Shown here: one piece after another, positions 26,686 through 34,422 of the stretch
Position numbering within the stretch: the stretch's first letter is position 1
Layout: each line of letters starts with the position of its first letter
From: Novosphingobium sp. FKTRR1
Lineage (GTDB): Bacteria; Pseudomonadota; Alphaproteobacteria; Sphingomonadales; Sphingomonadaceae
NCBI RefSeq assembly: GCF_020404405.1
Contig: NZ_JAIZDA010000009.1
Location: 78,650-142,649 of the forward strand
DNA length: 64,000 nt
Reading direction: 5' to 3'
The notes under the pieces: model-generated
Databases searched by the model: none
The model's input: the letters and a program-made list of their open reading frames with translations, nothing else
Told to the model about the DNA's origin: nothing
Translations under genes and position numbers: made by a program

Positions 26686-26991
26686 TCATCGGTCCGGGAA
26701 ATTCGCGCGGTCCTGCGGGTTTGGTCGCATCGCGATTGATCTCACCATCGACAATGGGCCGCGCCCGGCCTTCGAGAGGGCGATAGGCCCACAAGCGTTC
26801 CGGCCCCGCAATGGCTGAGGCCAGCTATTTTCCGGCGGCGCGCTTCGCCCGCCTTTCCATCGCGAGACAAAATAGCCGGCCTTGCGCCATCCTCCGCTGC
26901 CGCTGCGGCCCTACGGGTGCAGGACCGGCCCGTTCGTGGGCTTCATCGCCATGAAGGCCGCGAGGGCGCGGTCCAATCGATGGAGCATCCG
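26686..26991. other. Gene-free interval with long-range inverted repeat
   Basis: About 300 bases without a supported gene. GCTATTTT (26824-26831) and AAAATAGC (26869-26876) form a perfect 8-bp inverted repeat 37 bases apart, enclosing a GGCGG/CCGCC stem. It may be a structured leader or an operator for the SLOG gene downstream. Confidence 0.4.
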
Positions 26992-27918
26992 ATGGACGAG
27001 CATGACGACTTTGAACCGCATCACGCATCCTCCCCCACCGATCACGTCCTGCAAGAGCTTCAACTCTACGGCTACCGCCCTTTCGAGGATGAACCCGATC
27101 CCCGGCTACTGCCTGAAGGCGACCGGGTCGCAGGAGCCATCGCCGACATCTTCGACGCCCTGATTTCGACCCTGGAAGACACCCGCCTCGAACCCGACCT
27201 CGACGACCTCCTGTGGTCTACCGTCAATCTCTTCCACCGAGCCTGCCAGAGGATCGAGCGTGAACTAGACGACAACGAGGTAGCACAGCGGCGGCTCCAG
27301 AACGAACAGGATGGCAGCGAGGTGAAGTCGGTCGAACTCGAGCGCCTGACCGCCGAGGGCCAGACCCTCCTCGAACGGCGCGATACGTTTGAACTGATGC
27401 GTGACCAGGCAGCCGACCATTTCGAGCGTCAGACCCGCTCAAGCTGGAAGCCGCATTCAGGCTCAATCGTCAACCATCGCAACCTGACCGCGGCGATGAT
27501 CGACAGCCGCGACTTTATCAACGCCAAGCGCCGCGCCGAAACCGAAGTACTTCTTCCTGCCGGACCAAAGATCGCTTTTTCCGGCGGTGAAAGCACTGAT
27601 CATCAGCTCATCTGGGCGAAGCTCGATCAGATTCGGGCCAAGCATCCCGACATGGTGCTGATGCATGGCGGTTCGCCCAAAGGTGCAGAAAGGATCGCAT
27701 CCCGCTGGGCCGACACCCGCAAGGTGCCGCAAATCGCATTTAAGCCCGATTGGACCCGGCATGCCAAGGCTGCGCCATTTAAGCGCAATGATCAGATGCT
27801 GGCCGTGATGCCGATCGGCGTCATCATCTTCCCCGGCACCGGCATTCAGGACAACCTTGCCGACAAGGCCCGCAAGCTCGGGATTCCTGTCTATCGGTTC
27901 GGCTCTGGCGGCGCGTGA
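26992..27918 (+). CDS. DUF2493 (YspA-type SLOG) protein
   Basis: 308 residues. The N-terminal half is helical (DLDDLLWSTVNLFHRACQRIERELDDNEVAQRRL). The C-terminal SLOG domain reads KIAFSGGESTDHQLIWAKLDQI, then VLMHGGSPKGAERIASRWAD, QIAFKPDWTRHAKAAPFKRND and GVIIFPGTGIQDNLADKARKLGIPVYRFG, typical of DUF2493/YspA proteins thought to bind nucleotide-derived ligands. The start at 26992 is chosen because GGAG lies 6 bases upstream; an ATG at 26980 is possible. Common in ICEs, sometimes as part of defence-like gene sets. Role unknown. Confidence 0.85.
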   Translation: MDEHDDFEPHHASSPTDHVLQELQLYGYRPFEDEPDPRLLPEGDRVAGAIADIFDALISTLEDTRLEPDLDDLLWSTVNLFHRACQRIERELDDNEVAQRRLQNEQDGSEVKSVELERLTAEGQTLLERRDTFELMRDQAADHFERQTRSSWKPHSGSIVNHRNLTAAMIDSRDFINAKRRAETEVLLPAGPKIAFSGGESTDHQLIWAKLDQIRAKHPDMVLMHGGSPKGAERIASRWADTRKVPQIAFKPDWTRHAKAAPFKRNDQMLAVMPIGVIIFPGTGIQDNLADKARKLGIPVYRFGSGGA

Positions 27919-27931
27919 GCGCCGCCGGACG

Positions 27932-28549
27932 CTAGCTCTTTCGAGGCTTGGGCTGGTACAGCCGCCGTTTGACATTGGGTTTCAGTGCATTGCCAACGTC
28001 CTTGTCGACGATCGCTAGATCAAACCAGTCCGGGTCGAAATGGCCTCCGCACCATCGTTTGGTTTCGCCGTGTTCTGGATCGCCGGTGTCCCCCATGATT
28101 TCGAGAAACCGTTCATAGCCCGGAATTCCCCCAACATCTTCTGGAGGGCGAGCACCCGATCCATCCACGCATTGGGCTTTCTTCGGCGCAGCATCGAGGG
28201 AAAGCCATTGCTCCAATTCGACAGTGTGCATCCAACTGTCGCCGAAATCATAGAGGTAGTTGAACCTCGTCCCAGATCTCGAGAAGTCTCGCAGGCGCAC
28301 GTCGGTCTGCTCAAAGACCTGAGGGTCGCCTTCGCAAGAACCCTCGTAGGCGGCGGCGGCATCGCCGAAACGCAGCCCCCCGATCTGAAACTCATGCAGA
28401 TGGTAATTCCACCAGTTGAAGGCCGCCTGGATCGTCAGGTGGAGTTGCTCAAGGTCCCAGTGGATCGGAACGATCAGACGCCTCCAGACCGGAGGTTCGA
28501 TGTCGTCAACCGACACACGAAGCTGAATGGCATTGAACGGTTCAAACAT
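27932..28549 (-). CDS. pRiA4b ORF-3-like protein
   Basis: 205 residues with the family hallmarks QLRVSVDDIEPPVWRRLIVPIHWDLEQLHLTIQAAFNWWNYHLHEFQI and LYDFGDSWMHTVELE, and a C-terminus with GGHFDPDWFD. The family is found on Rhizobium plasmid pRiA4b and many mobile elements; the biochemical role is unknown. The ATG at 28549 has no clear ribosome site; the frame is open to 28666 with further possible starts. It is reverse to its ICE neighbours and convergent with the SLOG gene, 13 bases between stops. Confidence 0.88.
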   Translation of the reverse strand: MFEPFNAIQLRVSVDDIEPPVWRRLIVPIHWDLEQLHLTIQAAFNWWNYHLHEFQIGGLRFGDAAAAYEGSCEGDPQVFEQTDVRLRDFSRSGTRFNYLYDFGDSWMHTVELEQWLSLDAAPKKAQCVDGSGARPPEDVGGIPGYERFLEIMGDTGDPEHGETKRWCGGHFDPDWFDLAIVDKDVGNALKPNVKRRLYQPKPRKS

Positions 28550-28853
28550 ACCGGCAGCAAGCCGTCCCAATGGGGCGGCGTCAAGCTCTGTCGCAGATGC
28601 GAGGCATGCAAATGTCGCGTGGGCATTGATCCTCGGCCACATCGCTCCAATTCGGCAACTGCTCACCCCCGCTTCAAATGCGCTGATCCTTGGCCCGGCC
28701 CAGGGCCTGACGCCATCAACCCGTAAAGGGTCGGACTACGCAAAGCGTGCCGCCGAACTGGCTTCGCCAGCCCGGTGATTGCAGCCCTTGGCCGGTCACT
28801 TCGGGCGCCTGTCAGCGGGGGATGAGCCTCCGCTTCGAACAGGAGCAGGTCCG
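28550..28853. other. Intergenic region between divergent ICE genes
   Basis: 304 bases with no supported gene. It must hold the promoters for the reverse pRiA4b ORF-3-like gene and the forward small gene at 28854. I see a GGAGCAGG ribosome site near its right end and no other clear element. Confidence 0.4.
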
Positions 28854-29018
28854 ATGTCCCTCAACGATGCACAAGCCTTCGCCTTCAGCCTCGCTGCAAC
28901 CTTGATGGTCGCAATCGTCATTTTCCGCGCCGGTGACGGCAGCCTGTCGGTCATACCGGCCACCGAATTCGATCACGATGCCGAAGTCATCGCGGAAATC
29001 GATCCCTTCGCGCTCTGA
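28854..29018 (+). CDS. Small single-helix membrane protein
   Basis: 54 residues. A hydrophobic segment (AFAFSLAATLMVAIVIFRA) is followed by an acidic tail (FDHDAEVIAEIDPFAL). GAGCAGG precedes the ATG. It lies on the same strand as the next membrane protein. No family recognised. Good start signals and membrane character make it plausible. Confidence 0.55.
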   Translation: MSLNDAQAFAFSLAATLMVAIVIFRAGDGSLSVIPATEFDHDAEVIAEIDPFAL

Positions 29019-29159
29019 CCGCGTCCGATCGCTCAGGCGGAACGGAAATCGCGACGGTTTCCGCTCCCGTCGGGGCCTGAATTCCGCTATATGGCTACCT
29101 GCGCTGTGGTGGTGGTGGAGGCGCAACCGTCAGACCTTTTGTCACGGGAGACCACCACC

Positions 29160-29600
29160 ATGATTATTCTTGGTATTTTTCTGTCGATTGCGGCGATCGG
29201 CTTCTTTTGCTGGTTGCTGTTCACGCTTGCGGTGTTCGCGCTGCCCTTTTTCATCGGCATGAGCGTTGCTGCATGGGCCTATCAATCCGGCGCCGGCTGG
29301 CTGGGCGCGGCATTCATCGGACTGCTTGCGGCAGGCTTGACGCTCGGCTTTGGACAGATTGGCCTAATGCTCGTGCGGCCCACTTGGGCGAGACTGCTGA
29401 TTGCACTCGCCTTCGTCGCGCCTGCGGTTATAGCCGGATACCATGCTACCCACGGCATCGTACAGCACACCATGCCCTCCGAAGCCTGGCAGCAAGTATT
29501 CTCGGTGATCGGCGCGTTCGTGGTGGGCTGCACGGCGTTCGTTCGAGTAGCAGGCATGGCAGGCACCAAGCCGTCGTCGGGGCATCTGGCAAGAACCTGA
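29160..29600 (+). CDS. ICE membrane protein, unknown
   Basis: 146 residues with four hydrophobic segments (IILGIFLSIAAIGFFCWLLFTLAVFALPFFIGMSVAAWAY; GWLGAAFIGLLAAGLTLGFGQIGLML; LLIALAFVAPAVIAGY; VFSVIGAFVVGCTAFVRVAGMA). The ATG at 29160 follows GGGAG, and is preferred over the upstream in-frame start at 29091, which would add a non-hydrophobic leader. No motif suggests a transport or enzymatic role. Confidence 0.7.
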   Translation: MIILGIFLSIAAIGFFCWLLFTLAVFALPFFIGMSVAAWAYQSGAGWLGAAFIGLLAAGLTLGFGQIGLMLVRPTWARLLIALAFVAPAVIAGYHATHGIVQHTMPSEAWQQVFSVIGAFVVGCTAFVRVAGMAGTKPSSGHLART

Positions 29601-30179
29601 AGCAGCCCAACCGATTTACCGGACGACCGATGAGGCGAAACTGTTGCCGTCTTGCTGGAAGAGAGTAGCAAAACGGGGCTGCGTCGTCGGATCACCCTGG
29701 CCCATGCTTGCCACGCGGCGCCACCGTCCGAACGACCAAGGGTTCCCCGATTGACGCGGTATATGACCAACACGTGGCCCAGGGCGTTTCCTGTGCGTGC
29801 TGCGTTTGATAGCGCGCCAGCCTGTCTGGCGAGGGCGAGATCGCGGTGTTGGTGGGCCGCGCCGGTCTGAAGGGCGAAGGCGTATCGCCACGATTGTCCC
29901 GTAACAGTTCGCTCGCGCCCGCTCCAAACGGCCTCTGTCATGGGCTGATCTGGCCGAAGACCGGCTGCGCCTCGACCGCCTATGCCGCAACCGCGTTCCG
30001 CCAACTTTCTTCCCCTGCCGGCCAGGGCCGTCATTCCTCGCGCGACAAGAAAGCTGGCTTCACGCCGTCCTGCGCTTCGCTGCGGCAGCAAGCTGTGCGG
30101 CGTCGGTCGTCTCCGGCCTCTCGATCGCCATCGAGGCCGCAATGGTGCGGGTTCGAAGACGAATGAACGGAGATTTCTC
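29601..30179. other. 579-base gene-free interval
   Basis: Several frames are open here but none has gene-like composition or start signals. The sequence CGCCCGCTCCA (29916-29926) matches the last 11 bases of the tRNA-Gly, but the rest of the T arm is missing. The right end supplies the leader and GGAG site for the DUF736 gene. Nothing else recognised. Confidence 0.4.
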
Positions 30180-30506
30180 ATGGCTACCATCGGCACCTTC
30201 AAGAAGGCCGGCTCGAACGAGTTCACCGGCGACATCATCACCCTCAGCGTCCAGGCCAAGGGCGTGCGCATCATCCCCGACCTGCGCGCCACCGGCGAAA
30301 ACGCCCCCAGCCACCGGGTCGTGGTCGGCCGCGCGGAAATCGGCGCAGCCTGGTCCAAGCGTTCGGGCGAGGGCCGCGACTATCTGGGCCTCAAGCTGGA
30401 TGATCCGAGCTTCAATGCCCCGATCTACGCCAACCTCTTCGACGACGAAGACGGCGAAGGTTACTCGCTGATCTGGTCCCGCCCCAATGGTCGCCGGGGC
30501 GATTGA
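30180..30506 (+). CDS. DUF736 family protein
   Basis: 108 residues. Starts MATIGTFKKAGSNEFTGDIITLSVQAKGVRIIP and contains RVVVGRAEIGAAWSKRSGEGRDYLGLKLDDPSFNAPIYANLF, the DUF736 pattern. The family is small, cytoplasmic and nearly restricted to alphaproteobacterial ICEs and plasmids; function unknown. GGAG lies 8 bases before the ATG. A strong terminator follows 12 bases after the stop. A second, more divergent DUF736 gene lies at 35045. Confidence 0.9.
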   Translation: MATIGTFKKAGSNEFTGDIITLSVQAKGVRIIPDLRATGENAPSHRVVVGRAEIGAAWSKRSGEGRDYLGLKLDDPSFNAPIYANLFDDEDGEGYSLIWSRPNGRRGD

Positions 30507-30518
30507 GGCCCGCAGCCA

Positions 30519-30547
30519 GGCCCCGGCCGAAACGGCCGGGGCCTTTT
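30519..30547 (+). terminator. Strong rho-independent terminator after DUF736
   Basis: 11-bp perfect stem GGCCCCGGCCG/CGGCCGGGGCC, loop AAA, followed by TTTT. Confidence 0.9.
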
Positions 30548-30645
30548 GGCATTCGAGCAACCGAATCAGTTCCGTCCGCCTCGCCACTAGTTCCCAGATC
30601 CAAAGGGTGAGTGGTGCACGATAGAGGTGGCATTCGCGCCAAGGG

Positions 30646-30660
30646 CGACTAATATAGTCG
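30646..30660. promoter_or_regulatory. Palindromic operator candidate upstream of XRE gene
   Basis: CGACTA-ATA-TAGTCG is a perfect 6+6 palindrome with 3-base centre, 43 bases before the regulator's start. The AT-rich centre overlaps where a promoter would lie. This is the usual position of an autoregulatory site for a small XRE repressor. Confidence 0.5.
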
Positions 30661-30703
30661 TAGTTCTGGCGCGTTCATCCGCGGCGGTGGGAGGCGATCA
30701 TGC

Positions 30704-30958
30704 ATGATCACCGCTCGCCAATCGCGGGCCGCACGCGCGTTGCTGGGATGGACACAGGAGACGCTCGCTGACAAGGCCCAGGTCTCTCTGACCGCGCTCA
30801 AGCGCCTCGAATCCGAAAGCGGGCTCGAGGTGTACGAATCCACACGCGATCAGGTGCGCAGGGCGCTTGAATCCGCCGGTGTCGTTCTCTTGTCCACGGA
30901 GAAGGGCGAAGGTGTTCTGCGACTTCATCAACCAGGTGATCGATCAGCCAGGCCTTGA
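30704..30958 (+). CDS. XRE-family HTH regulator (possible QseC counterpart)
   Basis: 84 residues with one HTH: ARQSRAARALLGWTQETLADKAQVSLTALKRLESESG. GGGAGG precedes the ATG by 9 bases. In Mesorhizobium ICEMlSymR7A the small XRE protein QseC controls the DUF2285 anti-activator gene qseM. Here the XRE gene and a QseM-like gene are adjacent, but in tandem rather than divergent, so the assignment is tentative. The palindrome at 30646 is its likely own operator. Confidence 0.8.
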   Translation: MITARQSRAARALLGWTQETLADKAQVSLTALKRLESESGLEVYESTRDQVRRALESAGVVLLSTEKGEGVLRLHQPGDRSARP

Positions 30959-31072
30959 GGCTGGCTGTCACAGCTATCTTCGACCGGAAAAATTCTGCGG
31001 GCCGCTGTTCTGGATCAATGCTAGGGTCAATGGAAAGTCGCAAAAACACCTAGAACAACGTGGTGGCCGGTG

Positions 31073-31345
31073 ATGGACGAGTCTACACCGCAGTTTCTTG
31101 ATCAACCGCCGCAGGGCCAGCAACTCACCTCTTACGATCGTGAGCACATGGTGCTGTATCTTCGGCTCCTGGACAGCCATAGGGACGGCGCCGACTGGCG
31201 TGAAGCCGCGCAGATCCTGTTCGGACTGGACGCCGCGATCGATCCGGTGAGAGCCCGCAAGGTTCATGACGCCCACCTGGCGCGCGCGCAATGGATGACC
31301 GAACACGGCTACCGCGAACTGCTGCGCAAGGGGCCAACCGACTGA
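31073..31345 (+). CDS. DUF2285 protein, QseM-like anti-activator candidate
   Basis: 90 residues consisting of a DUF2285 domain (YLRLLDSHRDGADWREAAQILFGLDAAIDP, ending WMTEHGYRELLRKGPTD). In ICEMlSymR7A, QseM is a stand-alone DUF2285 protein that binds TraR and FseA to block transfer. Size, domain and position just before the FseA-like gene match. A GTG codon (31070) directly precedes the ATG. A strong hairpin follows the stop, so expression of fseA is separated from it. The function is inferred from the homologous module. Confidence 0.78.
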   Translation: MDESTPQFLDQPPQGQQLTSYDREHMVLYLRLLDSHRDGADWREAAQILFGLDAAIDPVRARKVHDAHLARAQWMTEHGYRELLRKGPTD

Positions 31346-31372
31346 CAGGTGATGCCGCTGCGGCATCGCCTG
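31344..31372 (+). terminator. 13-bp hairpin after the QseM-like gene
   Basis: ACAGGTGATGCCG pairs with CGGCATCGCCTGT (one G-T wobble) around loop CTG, overlapping the TGA stop. Only TT follows, so it may terminate inefficiently or attenuate. Confidence 0.6.
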
Positions 31373-31373
31373 T

Positions 31374-31401
31374 TGCCGAGATGGGGACTTCCGGCGCCCG
31401 T
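31374..31401 (+). promoter_or_regulatory. Leader element resembling copy 1 of the hairpin motif, upstream of fseA-like gene
   Basis: GCCGAGA ... CGGCGCCCGTC has the same length and flanks as 15895-15922, sharing GGCGCCCGTC and the 5' GC(C/T)GAGA. The inner stem pairs with one mismatch. The upstream GACGG arm is not clear. Confidence 0.35.
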
Positions 31402-31456
31402 CACAGAAAGGAATCATCGCCCTCCCGTAATCGTCTGAGGCCGGGGGAGAATCGAG

Positions 31457-32213
31457 ATGATGCCGGATGCTTCTCAATGGCGTTCCGCTGCACGCTACGA
31501 ACCCGTCGAACGCATGAGCGCCTCGGGCCTTGCGTGGGAATGGCTTCGACGAAACGAGGCCTATAACCGCGATTTCGACGAATTGTCGGCGAAAGATGCC
31601 GACATCCCCATGCTGACGGACGCGATCCGTCAGCGCTGGAGGTTACGATTTCGCGGTCGACCCAGCACTCGATCAGGCCGCTACCACCGTTTTCTGGATG
31701 CCCAAAGACGACACCAGCATCGTTGTGGTTGCCGACGCTCCTTCTGAGTTGGCCTCCTATTCTGGCGGGAGCATGCTGCCTGAGGCGATCACCGGAAGCG
31801 ATGGCAGCATCACTCTCCCGCTAGCCAACGGCGAGCATATCCAGATTCAGCTTCTGACCTCCGGGGCCGGCCAGGCGGTGGCCTTGATTCCACTGGATAT
31901 CGACGGATTTGGTAGGCTGGAGGCCGCCCATCGCCTCCTGGCGGCGCTTCACGGGCGGACCATTCCTCCTGATACCCGGTTGACCCGACAGCAACGGATG
32001 CGATCGCGCCGAATGTTGCAGGCTTTCGACGGGGCACGCAGTGGCGCCACCCAACAAGAGATCGCTCGAACTCTGTTCCGCATTGGCCCTGTAAGCCGGG
32101 ACGAATGGCAGGCATCTGCCTCGCGGCACGCGGTTATGGCACTGCTGCGTGATGCCCGTGCGATGGTTGCGGGCGGATATCGCAACCTCTTGCGGCACCG
32201 TCGGCGGTCCTGA
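31457..32213 (+). CDS. FseA-like excision activator read by +1 ribosomal frameshift
   Basis: Two overlapping frames together encode one protein. Frame A (31457 on) reads MMPDASQWRSAARYEPVERM...ADIPMLTDAIRQRW, the DUF6499 domain. The continuation in the +1 frame, skipping A31640, gives GYDFAVDPALDQAATTVFWMPKD followed by the DUF2285 domain to 32213, about 251 residues in total. In ICEMlSymR7A the msi172-msi171 pair makes FseA by such a programmed +1 frameshift, activating excision. Without shifting, frame A runs on to 31747 with an Arg-rich low-quality tail. GGGGGAG precedes the ATG. Position before the HTH gene fits the control of excision. Confidence 0.82.
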
Positions 32214-32221
32214 CCCATACC

Positions 32222-32255
32222 TTGGCAACCGGTGTGGGTATTTAACTGGTGCCAA
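32222..32255. promoter_or_regulatory. Inverted repeat upstream of the excisionase-like gene
   Basis: TTGGCA (32222-32227) and TGCCAA (32250-32255) with further ACC/GGT matches inside, about 100 bases before the HTH gene. A candidate binding site for the FseA-like activator; no experimental consensus is available to compare here. Confidence 0.4.
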
Positions 32256-32351
32256 AATCCCGCTGCAACTCGCCGATTTCGCTTCGCCATTGTGGCCGTC
32301 GCCCGCCGTCGATCTCCGACGGCACCAACGAAGCCTACGAAAGGCCGACTT

Positions 32352-32633
32352 ATGCGACCCGACCTCGCCATTCTGCCGCCACGCTACCTGCGCACCAAGG
32401 AAGCAGCGGCTTTTCTCAGCCTTTCGCCGCGAACGCTCGAAAAGCACCGGACTTACGGCACCGGCCCCGCCTACAAGAAGCTCGGTGGCCGGGTGGTCTA
32501 CTCGGTCGACGATTTGCAGCATTGGGCCGAGCGCGGTGCCGTCACCTCGACGTCCGACCCCCGCGGCACCGTGCTGCCAGCGAAGTGGCATCCGGACGAC
32601 GTCGTTTCCATGGCCGGGCGCCTGGCGCGCTGA
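32352..32633 (+). CDS. Excisionase/RdfS-like HTH protein
   Basis: 93 residues with a winged-HTH of the MerR/excisionase class: RYLRTKEAAAFLSLSPRTLEKHRTYGTGPAYKKLGGRVVYSVDDLQHWAERG. These small proteins act as recombination directionality factors or as activators. The order FseA-like then this gene then repA matches the transfer-control regions of ICEMlSym-type elements, where rdfS is under FseA control. The ATG at 32352 has an AAAGG site; the longer open frame upstream is not supported. A simple transcription factor remains possible. Confidence 0.8.
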   Translation: MRPDLAILPPRYLRTKEAAAFLSLSPRTLEKHRTYGTGPAYKKLGGRVVYSVDDLQHWAERGAVTSTSDPRGTVLPAKWHPDDVVSMAGRLAR

Positions 32634-32651
32634 CCCGCGACGGATTTGCCG

Positions 32652-33797
32652 ATGGCACCCCGCCTTCAATCCCTCCCGGAGCGCGGACAACTCGATCTGT
32701 TCCGCACGATCCCCGGCGACGTCGCCCCCCGAGACGCGCAGGACCTCATGGCCTATCCATTCTTCTCTCTATCCAAGACCCACCGCATCACTCCAATCGA
32801 CTTTGCCGCTGGCAATGTCTCGATCCGGGTCGAGGCCGTGCCAGATCATGGCATGGCCACCATTTGGGATGCGGACATCCTGATCTGGGCCGCCAGCCAG
32901 ATCGTCGAGGCGCGCGACGCCGGCTTTCGAACGTCCCGGCTGATCGTCGCCACGCCCTATGAGGTGCTCAAGTTCATCGGACGCGGCACGTCCATGCGCG
33001 ACTATCAACGCCTGAAAGCGGCGTTGGACCGGCTGCAATCGACTACCGTGGCCACTTCCATCCGCCAGCATGCCGAAGGACGGCGACACCGATTTTCATG
33101 GATCAATGAATGGAAGGAACGTCGGGACAGCAATGGCCGCCCCGACGGCATCGAACTGATCCTGTCCGACTGGTTCTATCAAGCCGTGCTCGATGACGCT
33201 CTCGTGCTGACCATCGACCGGTCCTATTTCGATCTCACCGGCGGCCTTGATCGCTGGCTCTATCGCCTGGTCCGCAAGCATGGCGGCAAGCAGCGTCATG
33301 GCTGGCGGTTCGACTTTCGCCATCTTCACTTGAAGTCCGGCAGCCTGTCGCCCTTCAAGCGGTTTGCTTTTGAGCTGCGGGACATCGTCCGGCGCCAGCC
33401 GCTCCCAGGCTATGTCCTGTTCCTCGAAGTGGAGGCTCGTGGCCGAACACTGCTCGCGTTCAAGCCGTCGGCGCCTTGTGGAAACCCTGTGGATGGCGTC
33501 GTGCCATCGGGAACCAGACGGCCCGTGCCATCAGGAACCTCGGCCTCGTGCCATCGGGAACCAAAACAGGGGCTAACTCTCGACAGGGAAAGCCGAAATC
33601 GCGTCCGTAACTTAGACTCTAACCAAGAATCTAACTTTGAAGAACGCGCGCGCGAGGTGCGCGGCCTCATCGACACAGTCCGCAACGGCCTCACGGTCAA
33701 TGCGCGGCAGCGGCGATCTCATCTCCACAACGAGCGGGAATTTGCCCGCACATCCGAGCTTCCCTTCAAGTCGCCGCCGGATGAGCAGCCATGCTGA
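32652..33797 (+). CDS. repA: Replication initiator protein A (RepA/COG5534-like)
   Basis: 381 residues. Family motifs: MAYPFFSLSKTHRITPIDF, ATIWDADILIWAASQIVEARDAG, YEVLKFIGRGTSMRDYQRLKAALDRLQSTTVATSIRQ, and LDRWLYRLVRKHGGKQRHGWRFDFRHLHLKSGSLSPFKRFAFELRD. This is the winged-helix initiator found on IncP-like and ICE-type elements, indicating replication after excision. The C-terminal 115 residues are low-similarity and encode three near-identical DNA repeats. No parA follows, which is unusual for this gene order. The ATG at 32652 is 19 bases after the HTH gene. Confidence 0.88.
   Translation: MAPRLQSLPERGQLDLFRTIPGDVAPRDAQDLMAYPFFSLSKTHRITPIDFAAGNVSIRVEAVPDHGMATIWDADILIWAASQIVEARDAGFRTSRLIVATPYEVLKFIGRGTSMRDYQRLKAALDRLQSTTVATSIRQHAEGRRHRFSWINEWKERRDSNGRPDGIELILSDWFYQAVLDDALVLTIDRSYFDLTGGLDRWLYRLVRKHGGKQRHGWRFDFRHLHLKSGSLSPFKRFAFELRDIVRRQPLPGYVLFLEVEARGRTLLAFKPSAPCGNPVDGVVPSGTRRPVPSGTSASCHREPKQGLTLDRESRNRVRNLDSNQESNFEERAREVRGLIDTVRNGLTVNARQRRSHLHNEREFARTSELPFKSPPDEQPC
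33501..33562 (+). repeat. Three iteron-like direct repeats inside repA
   Basis: GTGCCATCGGGAACC at 33501-33515 and 33548-33562, and a one-mismatch copy GTGCCATCAGGAACC at 33525-33539, spaced 24 and 23 bases. Near-helical spacing of identical 15-mers within a replication initiator gene suggests Rep-binding iterons. Confidence 0.65.
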
Positions 33798-33900
33798 CCC
33801 CGCACCACAAACCTGCGCGAACGCAGCGAACCTGCACCCGCTCGATCGGCAGTTTGCGCGCTGCTGACCGCGCCTCTGCAAACTTCCTTGGAGATCCATC

Positions 33901-34422
33901 ATGAACAGCGCCACGACCTCCGGCGCGCATCGCTGCCCCGCGCCGCTCACGCCCGCTGCCGATGCCCTGACCCACGTCGAACTGACGCATATCGAGAAGC
34001 GGATCGAGAACTGGATCAGGTTCGGCCGCCATGTACACGAACAGATCCTCGATCGACGACGGCGCGTGCTTAGTTATCGACCGGGCAGCGTTTTCGGCTT
34101 CGTCCGTTGGGCCGCAAACGACTTCGGCACCGTCGCCTCCCGGATCGACATCGTTCGTACCGTGGCGCCAGCTGAAGCCTATCAGACGCTGGCTTTCATC
34201 CGACCCGGCGGCGAGATCCTACTGACGGCCGATGGCTGGCCCAAGGTTTGCCAGGTGCTCCGCCTGATCGATGACGTGGAGGCCGTCGGACTCGATGCCT
34301 GCGACGTAGCCCCCGATCACTGGCGCCATGTCGCGAACCGGATGAGCGTCGGTCAGGCTCCCCGTGCATACACGCCAGAGCGTCATCAGGCATGGCTCAA
34401 GCGCCGGGAGATCGAGGGATGA
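33901..34422 (+). CDS. DUF2840 protein
   Basis: 173 residues, with TPAADALTHVELTHIEKRIENWIRFGRHVHEQILDRRRRVLSY, SVFGFVRWAANDFGTVASRIDIVR and CDVAPDHWRHVANRMSVG, typical of DUF2840, which is found almost only in Trb-type ICEs upstream of traF. Unknown function. Its TGA overlaps the ATG of traF. The short 103-base gap upstream after repA has a TTGGAG ribosome site. Confidence 0.85.
   Translation: MNSATTSGAHRCPAPLTPAADALTHVELTHIEKRIENWIRFGRHVHEQILDRRRRVLSYRPGSVFGFVRWAANDFGTVASRIDIVRTVAPAEAYQTLAFIRPGGEILLTADGWPKVCQVLRLIDDVEAVGLDACDVAPDHWRHVANRMSVGQAPRAYTPERHQAWLKRREIEG

Noticed and set aside
29916..29926. 11-base match to the tRNA-Gly 3' end as a possible att copy
   Set aside because: The adjoining T-arm bases are absent and the location is inside the ICE backbone; 11 GC-rich bases can recur by chance.
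29282..30358. 358-residue reverse ORF over the membrane protein and DUF736 genes
   Set aside because: Antisense to two supported genes; no domain.
31457..31747. 96-residue stand-alone product of the DUF6499 frame
   Set aside because: Its last 35 residues are an Arg/Ser-rich tail typical of reading past a frameshift; the fused reading makes a coherent domain.
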